A DNA stretch of 64,000 bases from Bacillus badius NBRC 15713 (GCF_001591605.1 NZ_BCVF01000016.1:19739-83738), one strand, 5' to 3'; shown: positions 26,922 to 35,291, counted from the stretch's first letter. Notes: a model not told the origin generated them from the sequence alone. Translations and numbers: made by a program.

Positions 26922-28541
26922 ATGATGACTCACCTGTACGCAGACACAGTATTTCATAACGGCTTCATTGCCTCAATGGACAGTAAGCAAAACACGTACG
27001 AGGCGATGGCGATAAAAGATGGCAAGATTCTCTCCCTTCATACAGATCTATTGATTAAAGAATATATCGGACCTGATACTAACGTAATTGATTTAGAGGG
27101 AAAAACTGTTCTCCCCGGCTTTATTGATGCTCATCAGCATATGTTTAATACAGGATTTAATTTATTGAATGTGAATTGTGATTGCTCTTCTGCCGCTGAA
27201 CTCATTTATGCCATAAAAGAACGGGCAAATGAAATCGGTCCAGATGACTGGATTATCGGATGGGGCTACAACGAATCAAACTTCACACATGACGAACCAA
27301 TTAATAAGCACTCTCTTGCGGGGATCAGCAATCCCGTGTTCATTTCAAGATACTGTTTGCATACCGCCGTCGTCAATGAACGAGCACTTCAACTAGCAAA
27401 TATCTCTAAAGACTCGCAAGTTGAAGGAGGAATCATTGAAAAAGATGAATCTGGAGAATTAACTGGCGTTCTGAAAGAAAGAGCCATGGACCTAGTAAAG
27501 AACGCCCTGCCTTCCTATGATGAGGAATCTCTTAAAAAAATGCTTTTACGAGCAAACGAAGAGTATATTCGTTATGGCATCACTAGTGTACATGAAACAG
27601 GTCTTGGATTCTTTTCCGGCTCCATGAATGAATTTAAGGTGTTGCAGCAATTGCAGGAAGACAAGAAATTAAATGTCAGAATATACGCCATGATTCTTAC
27701 GGATTTCTTTGATTATCTGAACGGAATGAAACTGCAGGGTAACTTCGGCAATGAATACTTGAAGATAGGGTCTGTTAAGCTGTTTTGTGATGGAACATTA
27801 GGGGGACAAACAGCCGCCTTATCAAGCCCTTACCTTAACTCAGACAGCAACCAAGGCTTGTATATGTATTCTGATGATGAACTGGAGCGGAGAATTATAG
27901 ATGCTCATGAAGCAGGATACCAGATTGCTGTTCATGCAATGGGAGATGCAGCCATCGAAAAAATCCTGCTGCTGTTTGAAAAAGCCTTGAAAAAGCACCC
28001 AAGAAAAGATCACCGTCATCGCATTGAGCATGCTGCTGTAACAAGAGAAGATTTGATCCAAAAGATGAGTGATCTTTCTGTCATCCCTATCCCCCAATAC
28101 GGGCTTATTTATGAAATGGGCGACATTTATATGAAAGTTTTAGATGAACCGGCTTATAACTATGTATTTGCCAGTAAAATCTTTTATGATAAAGGACTAC
28201 AACCAGCAGGGAGCTCTGATAGCCCGGTGATTCATTTCTCACCTTTACATGGTATTTATTCAGCTATGAGCCGAAAAACAAAAAGCGATACAACTTATCT
28301 TCCAGAACAAAGACTTAGCTTGCTGGAAGCTATTGAAACCTATACTGTATTCGCTGCTCGCGCTGCTTTTGACGAAAAAATAAAAGGAACCTTGGAAATC
28401 GGAAAACTGGCTGACATGGTGGTTCTTCCCGCTAACTTTTTGCAGTTTAGTGCGGATCAAGTTCGAGACACCAAAGTAGATATGACTATTATTGGCGGTG
28501 ATGTCGTTTTTCAGCATGAAAGGAGCTATCACAATGGTTGA
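26922..28541 (+). CDS. YtcJ-like metal-dependent amidohydrolase (COG1574)
   Basis: An amidohydrolase of about 539 residues and the TIM-barrel fold. Metal ligands are visible as FIDAHQHMFN, HAMGDAAIE, HRIEHAAV and SSDSPV, the pattern of the YtcJ/exoenzyme regulatory protein AepA group. These enzymes open cyclic or linear amides such as N-formyl or hydantoin-like bonds; the substrate here is unknown. The ATG at 26922 has GGAGG eight bases upstream; the ATG fifteen bases earlier overlaps that site. It is followed by a carbamoylase-type hydrolase overlapping by eight bases, so the two probably act in sequence on the compound imported by the TRAP system. Confidence 0.9.
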   Translation: MMTHLYADTVFHNGFIASMDSKQNTYEAMAIKDGKILSLHTDLLIKEYIGPDTNVIDLEGKTVLPGFIDAHQHMFNTGFNLLNVNCDCSSAAELIYAIKERANEIGPDDWIIGWGYNESNFTHDEPINKHSLAGISNPVFISRYCLHTAVVNERALQLANISKDSQVEGGIIEKDESGELTGVLKERAMDLVKNALPSYDEESLKKMLLRANEEYIRYGITSVHETGLGFFSGSMNEFKVLQQLQEDKKLNVRIYAMILTDFFDYLNGMKLQGNFGNEYLKIGSVKLFCDGTLGGQTAALSSPYLNSDSNQGLYMYSDDELERRIIDAHEAGYQIAVHAMGDAAIEKILLLFEKALKKHPRKDHRHRIEHAAVTREDLIQKMSDLSVIPIPQYGLIYEMGDIYMKVLDEPAYNYVFASKIFYDKGLQPAGSSDSPVIHFSPLHGIYSAMSRKTKSDTTYLPEQRLSLLEAIETYTVFAARAAFDEKIKGTLEIGKLADMVVLPANFLQFSADQVRDTKVDMTIIGGDVVFQHERSYHNG

Positions 28542-29778
28542 AAAGACACTGTCTATAAATCTTTGCAGGCTTATGGAAACCATTCAAATGAGCGGCCAAA
28601 TTGGCAGTCTGGATAAAGGAGGGCTTTGTCGTTTAGCTTTGACTGATGAAGACAAGCAAATGCGGGATTTGTTTGTTAAATGGCTGAAAGAGGCAGACTT
28701 GGCTGTACGATTTGATGATTTTGGCAACATTTATGGCAGAAAGGAAGGAACAAATCCTACAGCAGCTGCTATTCTTATTGGCTCCCATCTGGATACACAA
28801 CCAGAGGGCGGCCGGTACGATGGCATATTAGGCGTATTATCCTCTCTTGAAGTACTACGTACATTGAATGAACAGCCTATTGACCTAGAGCGTCCCGTTG
28901 AGATCGTTTGTTTTACCAATGAGGAGGGCGCTCGATTCGAGCCTCCGATCATGGGTGCCGGCGGCCTGGCTGGCGTGTTTGAGAAATCATTTATTTTTAA
29001 TTGTACAGATAAGGACAACAAAACCTTCGGAGAAGAATTGGAAAGAATCGGCTACAAAGGGTCTCAAAAAAATCGGATTGATGGCATTTTCAGCTTCATT
29101 GAGTTGCATATTGAACAAGGTCCCGTTCTCGAATGCGAAAATGTTGATATTGGAATAGTTACCGGCATACAAGGAATGAATTGGTTAGAAGCTAAAGTAA
29201 TCGGCCAAGCTGACCATGCAGGACCCACCCCCATGTCTATGAGAAAAGATGCTCTTGCTGCTGCCTCTAAAATGATCACGGAAATTCAACAGATTGTAAC
29301 AGAACAAGACACAGAAGCTACCGCAACCGTTGGACGTTTATCATTAGTCCCAAATTCGATCAACTGTGTTCCTGGAGAAGTAACATTCTCTATTGATATT
29401 AGACATTCAGATGACCGAATACGTAAACACTTGCATTCAGAGGTTCTGCAAAGAATCAGTACTATTGCGGTGATAGAGAATGTTCAAATTGAAGTGAAGG
29501 AAATTTGGGAAACAGATTCCAGTCATTTCTCACAGGAGTTAATTGACTGTATGACAGAACAAGCGAGGCTTTTAGGTTACAGCACAAAGAAAATGATCAG
29601 CGGGGCTGGCCACGATGCTAAATACATAAACAAACTAGCAAATACAGCCATGATCTTTGTTCCCAGTGCTGGAGGGAAAAGCCATTGTCAAGAAGAGTTC
29701 ACAGAGGAAGCAGCTATTGAAAAAGGGGCAAATTTGCTACTACGCATTGTACAAAAACTTGCTGGCGGGGATAAATAA
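28534..29778 (+). CDS. M20-family Zn-dependent amidase/carbamoylase (allantoate/N-carbamoyl amino acid hydrolase type)
   Basis: A 414-residue di-zinc hydrolase of the hydantoinase/carbamoylase M20 branch. Ligand motifs in order are GSHLDT, RYDGILG, TNEEGARFEP, ELHIEQGP and SGAGHD. The dimerisation-lid substrate motif is QADHAGPTPMSMRKDA. These enzymes release the amino acid from N-carbamoyl, ureido or N-acyl compounds. It overlaps the amidohydrolase stop (ATG at 28534, AAAGGAG upstream). A clear paralogue sits at 52.6 kb next to pyrimidine catabolism. Being in the sigma-54 operon with a TRAP importer, this copy probably has a different substrate. A bidirectional terminator follows. Confidence 0.93.
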   Translation: MVEKTLSINLCRLMETIQMSGQIGSLDKGGLCRLALTDEDKQMRDLFVKWLKEADLAVRFDDFGNIYGRKEGTNPTAAAILIGSHLDTQPEGGRYDGILGVLSSLEVLRTLNEQPIDLERPVEIVCFTNEEGARFEPPIMGAGGLAGVFEKSFIFNCTDKDNKTFGEELERIGYKGSQKNRIDGIFSFIELHIEQGPVLECENVDIGIVTGIQGMNWLEAKVIGQADHAGPTPMSMRKDALAAASKMITEIQQIVTEQDTEATATVGRLSLVPNSINCVPGEVTFSIDIRHSDDRIRKHLHSEVLQRISTIAVIENVQIEVKEIWETDSSHFSQELIDCMTEQARLLGYSTKKMISGAGHDAKYINKLANTAMIFVPSAGGKSHCQEEFTEEAAIEKGANLLLRIVQKLAGGDK

Positions 29779-29823
29779 GGAATCAAAAAATGAACCTCCT
29801 TCAAAGCCGCTTAGCCGGCCCAT

Positions 29824-29873
29824 AAAAAAAGCTAGCGAAAGATCTTTTCTCAATCTTACGCTAGCCTTTTTTT
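29824..29873. terminator. Bidirectional terminator ending the sigma-54 operon
   Basis: GCTAGCGaAAGA (29831-29842) pairs with TCTTaCGCTAGC (29854-29865), one mismatch, with A7 before and T7 after. It serves the operon on the plus strand and the convergent gene at 29.9-30.2 kb. Confidence 0.92.
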
Positions 29874-29886
29874 AGCCTCTCCCCTG

Positions 29887-30225
29887 CTATTGAACAGGTT
29901 CGTATCCTTTCTCTTCTCTCTTTCCCTTTACTTTATCGATCTTATCAATAAACATTTGAAATACTTTTTTCTTTTCTTCCAGATCCGTGATTTCTACTTT
30001 CAGTTGATTGAACCTCTTCTCAAACGGGGCATGATAGAGCTCGCGGATGCTGTGAATAATATCCTCATTGATCGTTGACTGGATCACCTGTTTCGTAATG
30101 CTGAATTTATAGGAATAAATTTGCAGTTCCCGCTTCACCTCTTCATATTGTTTATCTATCTCATTGAGCAGTTCATCGATTTCCTGTTTCCATTCATCTA
30201 GAGATTTTTTTACATGTTCCTCCAT
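29887..30225 (-). CDS. Hypothetical coiled-coil protein
   Basis: The product has 112 residues, is charged and almost entirely helical with heptad-like spacing (EEHVKKSLDEWKQEIDELL, ITDLEEKKKVFQMFIDKIDK). There is no signal peptide, membrane segment or recognised domain. The ATG has GGAG seven bases upstream. It is single, ending at the bidirectional terminator shared with the TRAP operon. A structural or adaptor function is possible, but nothing in the context supports one. Confidence 0.75.
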   Translation of the reverse strand: MEEHVKKSLDEWKQEIDELLNEIDKQYEEVKRELQIYSYKFSITKQVIQSTINEDIIHSIRELYHAPFEKRFNQLKVEITDLEEKKKVFQMFIDKIDKVKGKREEKGYEPVQ

Positions 30226-30484
30226 ACTTAGACTCCTTTTATACGTCGTAGTAGATCTTGATTTAATGACTATTTTTCATTGTATCAATTGGAGTTTTCG
30301 CCCCTATTTCTATGAAATTACATTGGAATGAAAAATAAGTAACAACCAAAGCATCTTCAAAACATTTACAGAAAAAGCGGAGTCACAAACAGAACGAGCC
30401 TTTTATCGTTAATGATATACAAAGATGCATAGTCAAAAATCTCTCATCAAAAGCGGAACGGTTTAGCAGCAGCCTTTATTCGTC

Positions 30485-30514
30485 TTGACAATTCCAGTGC
30501 TTTCCATAGATGAT
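30485..30514 (+). promoter_or_regulatory. Candidate SigA promoter of the nuclease gene
   Basis: TTGACA (30485-30490), 18 bases, GATGAT (30509-30514). The -10 is only 4/6. Otherwise the 30226-30576 intergenic stretch shows no gene or strong repeat. Confidence 0.45.
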
Positions 30515-30576
30515 ATGATTATAGAAGAAACTGGTTTGTTTTTGTCTGATAGTTTAAATAGATAGGAGTTTAGGCA

Positions 30577-31644
30577 TTGAAAGCAATAAGATACGCCTTC
30601 ATTACAGTCGGAGTGCTGTTCTTGTTAACAACCGTGGCCGTTACCCCGTGGGCAGCAGCCGGCCTGTTTTTATTTCTTTATGGCTGCTATCAGCTGACTA
30701 AGCAGCGAAACGGAAAACCGCATCTGCCAAAGCCGCGCTGGATTGCAGCTTTTGGCATTTTGCTGTCCGTCATTCTCGCTTTCATTTTTGTTGAACCTGT
30801 GGAGGAAGCAACACACAAACCAATTGAAACCGAGGAGAAAGCAACGGATCACAAGCAAGAAAAGCTGACGAAGAAGGAAAAAGAGTTAGCAGAAAGAGAA
30901 CAGGCACTTGCGAAAAAAGAAAAAGAGTTAGCCGAAAAGGAAAAGCTGAAAGAACAGAAGAAAGAAGCCGACAAGGAAAAAGCACTCCCTGCCGACTCCC
31001 CCTCCTCAGGACTGATTTCTGCTTCTGTGACAAGAGTAGTTGACGGGGATACGATCAAAATCACGATCGATGGCCGCCAGGAAACCGTTCGCCTGATTTT
31101 AGTCGATACACCTGAAACGAAGCACCCGCGCCTCGGCGTTCAGCCGTTCGGACAAGAAGCTTCGGCTTTCACAGAAGAGCATTTGTCGGGAAAGGAAATC
31201 AAGATTGAACCGGGCATCCAGGAACGCGACCGTTATGGACGATTGCTTGCTTACGTGTATATTGACGGGCAAATGTTTAATCAGCTGCTTCTTGAACAAG
31301 GACTGGCGCGGGTAGCCGTCTACCCGCCAAACACCCAACACCTTGATGAAATGAAAGAAATCGAAGCTGCTGCCAAAGCGAAGAAAATCGGCATTTGGTC
31401 CATTGAAAATTACGCAGATGACGACGGTTATCATGCTAACGAAACGAAGCAGCAAGCACCGGCCGACAAGCCCCCATCAGCGCCTCCTGCTCCGCAACCG
31501 GAGCCAGCACAGCCGGCTGATTCTGAGTCTTACCAAAACTGTACGGAGCTCAGAAAAGTGCACCCGGACGGTGTACCTGACAGCCACCCGGCGTATGAAT
31601 CCAAACACGATCGTGATAACGACCGGTGGGCTTGCGAAAGATAA
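30577..31644 (+). CDS. Membrane-anchored thermonuclease with Excalibur domain
   Basis: A 355-residue cell-surface nuclease. Two N-terminal hydrophobic segments (about 1-30 and 52-68) are followed by a Lys/Glu-rich coiled linker with the repeat KEKELAE/REQALAKKEKELAEKEK. The staphylococcal-nuclease domain runs about 148-280 (VVDGDTIKITIDG, VRLILVDTPETKHP, ERDRYGRLLAYVY) with the Arg/Asp/Glu catalytic pattern. A proline-rich spacer leads to a C-terminal Excalibur calcium-binding motif (CTELRKVHPDGV, DRDNDRWAC). It would degrade extracellular DNA or RNA. The start is a TTG after AGGAG. It resembles B. subtilis YncB/YhcR-type nucleases with an added anchor. Confidence 0.9.
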   Translation: MKAIRYAFITVGVLFLLTTVAVTPWAAAGLFLFLYGCYQLTKQRNGKPHLPKPRWIAAFGILLSVILAFIFVEPVEEATHKPIETEEKATDHKQEKLTKKEKELAEREQALAKKEKELAEKEKLKEQKKEADKEKALPADSPSSGLISASVTRVVDGDTIKITIDGRQETVRLILVDTPETKHPRLGVQPFGQEASAFTEEHLSGKEIKIEPGIQERDRYGRLLAYVYIDGQMFNQLLLEQGLARVAVYPPNTQHLDEMKEIEAAAKAKKIGIWSIENYADDDGYHANETKQQAPADKPPSAPPAPQPEPAQPADSESYQNCTELRKVHPDGVPDSHPAYESKHDRDNDRWACER

Positions 31645-31650
31645 ATCATA

Positions 31651-31695
31651 AGAGCCTCTGCAAACAAGCTGCCCGTTTGTTCAGAGGCTCTTTTT
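31651..31695 (+). terminator. Terminator of the nuclease gene
   Basis: AGAGCCTCTG (31651-31660) pairs with CAGAGGCTCT (31682-31691), with AAACA/TTTGT pairing further in, followed by TTTTT. Confidence 0.9.
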
Positions 31696-31705
31696 GTTAA
31701 CTTAA

Positions 31706-33358
31706 TCAGACACCAATCGGACGAGTACGCTTTTGTCTCAGTTTAATGTCAGCCTGTTCTCTGGCTGCTGTCTGTCCTTCGATTTCATGGAGAATGTCTT
31801 CAAGCGACGTGACCACTCCTTTATCGTCCTTATACATCACATGCTTAGGCTGAAAATGAACAGGGGAGTCTAAGCCAGCTGCCGCTGCCAGGCGAAACAG
31901 CCCTTCGCGGAGAGTGATTAAATAATTGGCGGTCCGGTACTTTTTCTCGTCGATCACGAGTGCTTTTTGCAAATCCGGATCAGTCGTGGCCACTCCTACC
32001 GGGCAAATATTCGATTGGCACTTCAACGTCTGAATACAGCCTACAGTAATCATAAAGCCGCGGGCGATGTTTACAAGATCAGCCCCCATCGCTAAAGCAA
32101 TCGCAATCCGATCAGCGGTAAACAGTTTGCCGGAAGCGATAATTTTCACCCGGTCACGCACGCCGTACTTCTTTAAGGTGGCTGCGAGAATCGGCAGGGC
32201 TGACTTAATCGGCAGTCCTACACTGTCAATTAACTCCTGATAAGAAGCACCTGTCCCGCCTTCTCCGCCGTCCACTGTGATAAAATCCGGGCCTTTCCCT
32301 GTTTCCTTCATATATTTAGCCAGCTCCTCGGCGCTATCATTGCCGCCGATGACAATTTTCATCCCGACCGGTTTTCCTGTGTGGGCGCGGATTTTCTCAA
32401 TAAATTCGCAGATAGATGGCACATCGGCAAACTCCCGGAAACGGTTAGGGCTGTCAATCGATTGGTACGGTTCCACTTTCCGTATGGCCGCAATCTCCGG
32501 TGTCACCTTTTCCGCATCAATATGTCCTCCCCGTGTTTTTGCCCCTTGAGCCAGTTTAATTTCAAATGCCTTAATTTCAGGAATTTCACTTTTGCGCTTG
32601 AGCTCTTCCCAGTCGACTCCTCCTTGTTTGTCACGAATACCGAATAAGCCGGGTCCGATCTGCATAATAATATCGACGCCGCCTTTTAGATGATAAGGAG
32701 ACAATCCCCCTTCTCCTGTATTCATCCATGCCCCTTTTGCCAGAGCCAGCCCTTCTGACAAGGCGGTAATGGCACGGTCACCCAGCGATCCGTAACTCAT
32801 TGCTGACATTCCAATCTGACCCTTAACCACAAAAGGATGTTCGAGAGCCGGCCCGATCACGACTGCCTCATCATCATGCAATAAATAGGCATTCGCTTCT
32901 TCATCCTCCCTTTTCTCCTCTCTTTGCGCGAAAAGCGGGTCCTTTAACAAAATGTATTTTTTCGTTAAGACTTTGCCTTCTTTATCTACTTTTAATTCCT
33001 CATTTAACTTCGGAAACATATCATTCCGAATAAAAAAGCCTTCTTCTTCAAAATTGCGCTTGGAACCAAATCCGATAACATCCCGGCTGTATTTCGCACT
33101 TTTGACGATATGCTCGTAATCATCCCGTGAGAACGGCCGGCCTTCCGTATCACTGTTAAACCAATACTGGCGCATCTCAGGACCAATCTTTTCGAAAAAA
33201 TAACGGATTCTTCCAAGCAGCGGATAATTCCGTAAGATCGAATGGCTTTTCTGGCTTCTGTCAAAAGCCAGCATATATATTAGAAAAGCAATCAGTACGA
33301 TAAGAATCACCGCGAGCAGCACAGAGCCCAGCACGATCAAAAAATCTGCCACGTTCAT
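31706..33358 (-). CDS. yerD: FMN-binding glutamate synthase-family protein YerD
   Basis: A 550-residue protein with an N-terminal membrane helix (about 7-30) and a GltB-like FMN/[3Fe-4S] alpha/beta barrel. Motifs include GQIGMSAMSYGSLGDRAI, MNTGEGGLSPYHLKGG, TVDGGEGGTGASYQEL and a cysteine-rich CIQTLKCQSNICPVGVATTDP. It lacks the glutaminase and GltD parts of full glutamate synthase, so electron source and product are undefined for the family. The ATG follows GGAGGG. It is monocistronic and resembles B. subtilis YerD. Confidence 0.93.
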   Translation of the reverse strand: MNVADFLIVLGSVLLAVILIVLIAFLIYMLAFDRSQKSHSILRNYPLLGRIRYFFEKIGPEMRQYWFNSDTEGRPFSRDDYEHIVKSAKYSRDVIGFGSKRNFEEEGFFIRNDMFPKLNEELKVDKEGKVLTKKYILLKDPLFAQREEKREDEEANAYLLHDDEAVVIGPALEHPFVVKGQIGMSAMSYGSLGDRAITALSEGLALAKGAWMNTGEGGLSPYHLKGGVDIIMQIGPGLFGIRDKQGGVDWEELKRKSEIPEIKAFEIKLAQGAKTRGGHIDAEKVTPEIAAIRKVEPYQSIDSPNRFREFADVPSICEFIEKIRAHTGKPVGMKIVIGGNDSAEELAKYMKETGKGPDFITVDGGEGGTGASYQELIDSVGLPIKSALPILAATLKKYGVRDRVKIIASGKLFTADRIAIALAMGADLVNIARGFMITVGCIQTLKCQSNICPVGVATTDPDLQKALVIDEKKYRTANYLITLREGLFRLAAAAGLDSPVHFQPKHVMYKDDKGVVTSLEDILHEIEGQTAAREQADIKLRQKRTRPIGV

Positions 33359-33511
33359 TTTTATCCCTCCAAATCGTTAGCTTTTATTTAGTTTTAAATT
33401 ACTCTAACTTAAGAAAATATATACAACCGCGTTTCCTGCGCTTTTTATTCATTTGTCCGTGCGCTTATCTTCCTGAGAAAGTGGCCTGGCTGTATGGCAG
33501 ATCAAACAAAA

Positions 33512-33552
33512 TAAACATCCTCCATTCCCGAGTGCCTTAGGAATGAAGGATG
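33512..33552 (-). terminator. Terminator of the yrhF-fdhD operon
   Basis: CATCCTCCATTCC (33516-33528) pairs with GGAATGAAGGATG (33540-33552), one mismatch. On the minus strand a TTTATTTTG tract follows. It lies in the 327-base gap 33359-33685, where no gene is seen. Confidence 0.75.
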
Positions 33553-33685
33553 CCTTTTCTTGGCATATATTGAATACGCGTTAAAGCGATGAGTTTGTAA
33601 ACAAGATGCTGTACGCCTCTTTTTTGTAAATGAAAAATCTTTCATAACACTACAACACCAGCTTTACAGACAGCTCCTCTGCCCG

Positions 33686-34489
33686 TCACAGCTCTTCCGT
33701 TGTATCAATCCGTTCAGAGCATGTATAAACATTAAATGACTGGTTGCGGATAAACCCTACTGTGGTGATCCCTAATTCTTCCGCCAGCTGGAGAGCCAAT
33801 TCAGTAGGGGCCGACTTTGTCAGAACCATTTCACAGCCGATTTTAGCAACTTTTGATAAAATCTCTGAAGATAGCCGGCCGCTGAAGACAAGCACTTTGT
33901 CTCTGATCGTAATTTCATTTCTTAAGCAGTATCCGTAAATTTTATCAAGAGCATTATGGCGCCCAATATCCATCCTGTTCAAAATCATCCCCTGCTTGTC
34001 GCATAGGGCTGCATTATGGACGCCTCCCGTTTCGCGAAAAAGGGCAGCTGATTCCTGCATTTCCGCCATCAGCCGAAAGCAATCCGCAGGAGTAAGGGTC
34101 ACGTGAACGCCCGTCATTTTTTTAGCGGTCAGAGCATCATTGACAAAAACAAATCCTTGCCGGCTCATCCCGCAGCAAGAAGTGATATATCTCTTGCTTT
34201 GAAAGCGCTGCGAATAAGGGTTCGCTTTATCTGTCTCGACATACACATAGCCTTCTTTTTCCTGCACCCTTATATCAGTAATGTCTTCACGGCGGCGGAC
34301 GATGCCTTCTGATGCCAAATAGCCGATCACCATATCTTCGATGTATTCCGGTGTACAGACCATCGTCACAAACTCTTCGCCATTCACTTTGATGGTCACC
34401 GGATATTCTGTTACAATGCGGTCCTCTATCTCTTCCACCTGTCCATTTGCGAAGCGGAGAATGCTCCGTGTCACCTCTGTCTTGTTCAT
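33686..34489 (-). CDS. fdhD: Formate dehydrogenase accessory sulfurtransferase FdhD
   Basis: Transfers sulfur from IscS-type desulfurases to the molybdenum cofactor of formate dehydrogenase. The 267 residues include the cysteine loop YITSCCGMSRQGF (C105, C106), GGVHNAALCD, DIGRHNALDKIYGY and FSGRLSSEI, all typical of FdhD. It overlaps the preceding DUF2294 gene by four bases (ATGA). The formate dehydrogenase catalytic subunit is transcribed divergently 0.8 kb away, so these genes form one functional locus. Confidence 0.96.
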   Translation of the reverse strand: MNKTEVTRSILRFANGQVEEIEDRIVTEYPVTIKVNGEEFVTMVCTPEYIEDMVIGYLASEGIVRRREDITDIRVQEKEGYVYVETDKANPYSQRFQSKRYITSCCGMSRQGFVFVNDALTAKKMTGVHVTLTPADCFRLMAEMQESAALFRETGGVHNAALCDKQGMILNRMDIGRHNALDKIYGYCLRNEITIRDKVLVFSGRLSSEILSKVAKIGCEMVLTKSAPTELALQLAEELGITTVGFIRNQSFNVYTCSERIDTTEEL

Positions 34490-34848
34490 TTGCCCTCACC
34501 TTCTAAACAAATATTTTTATCGAAGACAAATACAGAAACAGCCATATCTTCCTCTACCTTAATATCGGAAAACAAATGAACGAGCTTGGCCCCCACAAGC
34601 TCCTCGAGTCCCTCTGGCGGATTGGAGGCATAGACTTCTTGAATCAATTTTGTCCTGGCCGCATGCACCATTTCTTTTCCTTCCGGTGTCTTGGCGATAA
34701 ACTTTTCTGTCGGCGTCAAGTTGCCGTATAAAGTGGAAATAGCCATATTTTCCACAAATATACTGTGAATCCGCTCCGGTCCTTTTCCCAGCAAATCCTT
34801 GCGCAGTTTGCGAATGATATCATTAAATTGATGGATTTTTTTAGACAT
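34486..34848 (-). CDS. yrhF: DUF2294 protein, YrhF-like
   Basis: A 120-residue cytoplasmic protein of family DUF2294, with LRKDLLGKGPERIHSIFVENM and LTPTEKFIAKTPEGKEMVH. Its function is unknown. Homologues (YrhF in B. subtilis) sit beside formate dehydrogenase genes, as here, which suggests a role in assembly or regulation of that enzyme. An in-frame upstream extension to 34932 begins with TTG inside a hairpin and lacks a ribosome site, while AGGGAG precedes this ATG by eight bases. It is translationally coupled to fdhD and preceded by a structured leader of about 125 bases. Confidence 0.88.
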   Translation of the reverse strand: MSKKIHQFNDIIRKLRKDLLGKGPERIHSIFVENMAISTLYGNLTPTEKFIAKTPEGKEMVHAARTKLIQEVYASNPPEGLEELVGAKLVHLFSDIKVEEDMAVSVFVFDKNICLEGEGK

Positions 34849-34887
34849 ATTATTGATCTCCCTGCTGTCGCCTTTTTCATAAGCCCT

Positions 34888-34956
34888 GTTCAATCCAAAA
34901 GCGAAACCGTGCTCATGAATGAGCAGAAACAATAGGAATCGGTCCCTGGATTGAAC
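34888..34956 (-). ncRNA. Structured 5' leader of yrhF-fdhD, candidate RNA element
   Basis: Three nested pairings are visible. The outer stem is GTTCAATCCA (34888-34897) with TGGATTGAAC (34947-34956). The middle is ACCG (34906-34909) with CGGT (34940-34943). The inner hairpin is TGCTCAT (34910-34916) with ATGAGCA (34919-34925). Read on the minus strand it begins about 17 bases after the predicted start and ends 39 bases before the ATG. No T-run follows, so any control would be translational. I could not match it to a riboswitch class I know. Confidence 0.5.
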
Positions 34957-34979
34957 TTGGAAGTTCCTTTTGTTTAAAA

Positions 34980-35008
34980 ATAGTACACCTTGTTTATTTC
35001 GAGTGCAA
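34980..35008 (-). promoter_or_regulatory. SigA promoter of yrhF-fdhD
   Basis: On the minus strand TTGCAC (35008-35003), 17 bases, TACTAT (34985-34980). The start would be near 34973. It overlaps the divergent promoter of the formate dehydrogenase gene. Confidence 0.7.
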
Positions 35009-35018
35009 ACACTATAAT
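34990..35018 (+). promoter_or_regulatory. Candidate SigA promoter toward the formate dehydrogenase gene
   Basis: TTGTTT (34990-34995), 17 bases, TATAAT (35013-35018). The -10 is perfect and the -35 weak. A transcript from about 35025 would meet the terminator at 35118-35172 before reaching the coding region at 35292. Confidence 0.55.
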
Positions 35019-35117
35019 AACAAGGAAGGATTCAGATCATAATTCATTGTTCTGGCTCTTTCCTATTTTAACATTTAAATGGATTGGCTGTTTAGTAGGC
35101 ACTGCTAAATAACTATT

Positions 35118-35172
35118 CCACCATGAACATATTATGCCTATAAACAAGGCATAGCTTCATGGTGGTTTTTTT
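35118..35172 (+). terminator. Strong intrinsic terminator in the formate dehydrogenase leader
   Basis: CCACCATGAA (35118-35127) pairs with TTCATGGTGG (35156-35165), enclosing TATGCCT (35133-35139) with AGGCATA (35147-35153), then T7. No plus-strand gene lies upstream, so it is either an attenuator or the end of a small RNA of about 150 bases. Confidence 0.85.
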
Positions 35173-35291
35173 ATGCCCGTTTTTATTCACTCTGCCGATC
35201 AATCGCTTGAAGCTTTTTAAACGAATGGAAAAACAGCCAGTCCAATATCATTATGTAACCGAACTTTCATTTTAAAAAGGAGGCAGCCCAT

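Noticed and set aside
30840..30960. Simple-sequence repeat in the nuclease gene as a phase-variable tract
   Set aside because: It is a Lys/Glu coiled-coil linker with varied codons, not a homogeneous repeat prone to slippage.
34195..34215. GAAAGCGCT motif resembling cre
   Set aside because: It lies inside the fdhD coding region and looks like chance codon sequence.
34849..34932. Extended yrhF start at 34932
   Set aside because: It starts with TTG within a hairpin and has no ribosome site; conserved DUF2294 sequence begins at 34848.
34888..34956. Assigning the fdhD leader to the molybdenum-cofactor riboswitch
   Set aside because: I could not align it with the class consensus from memory; only stems are supported, so it is reported as a candidate element.
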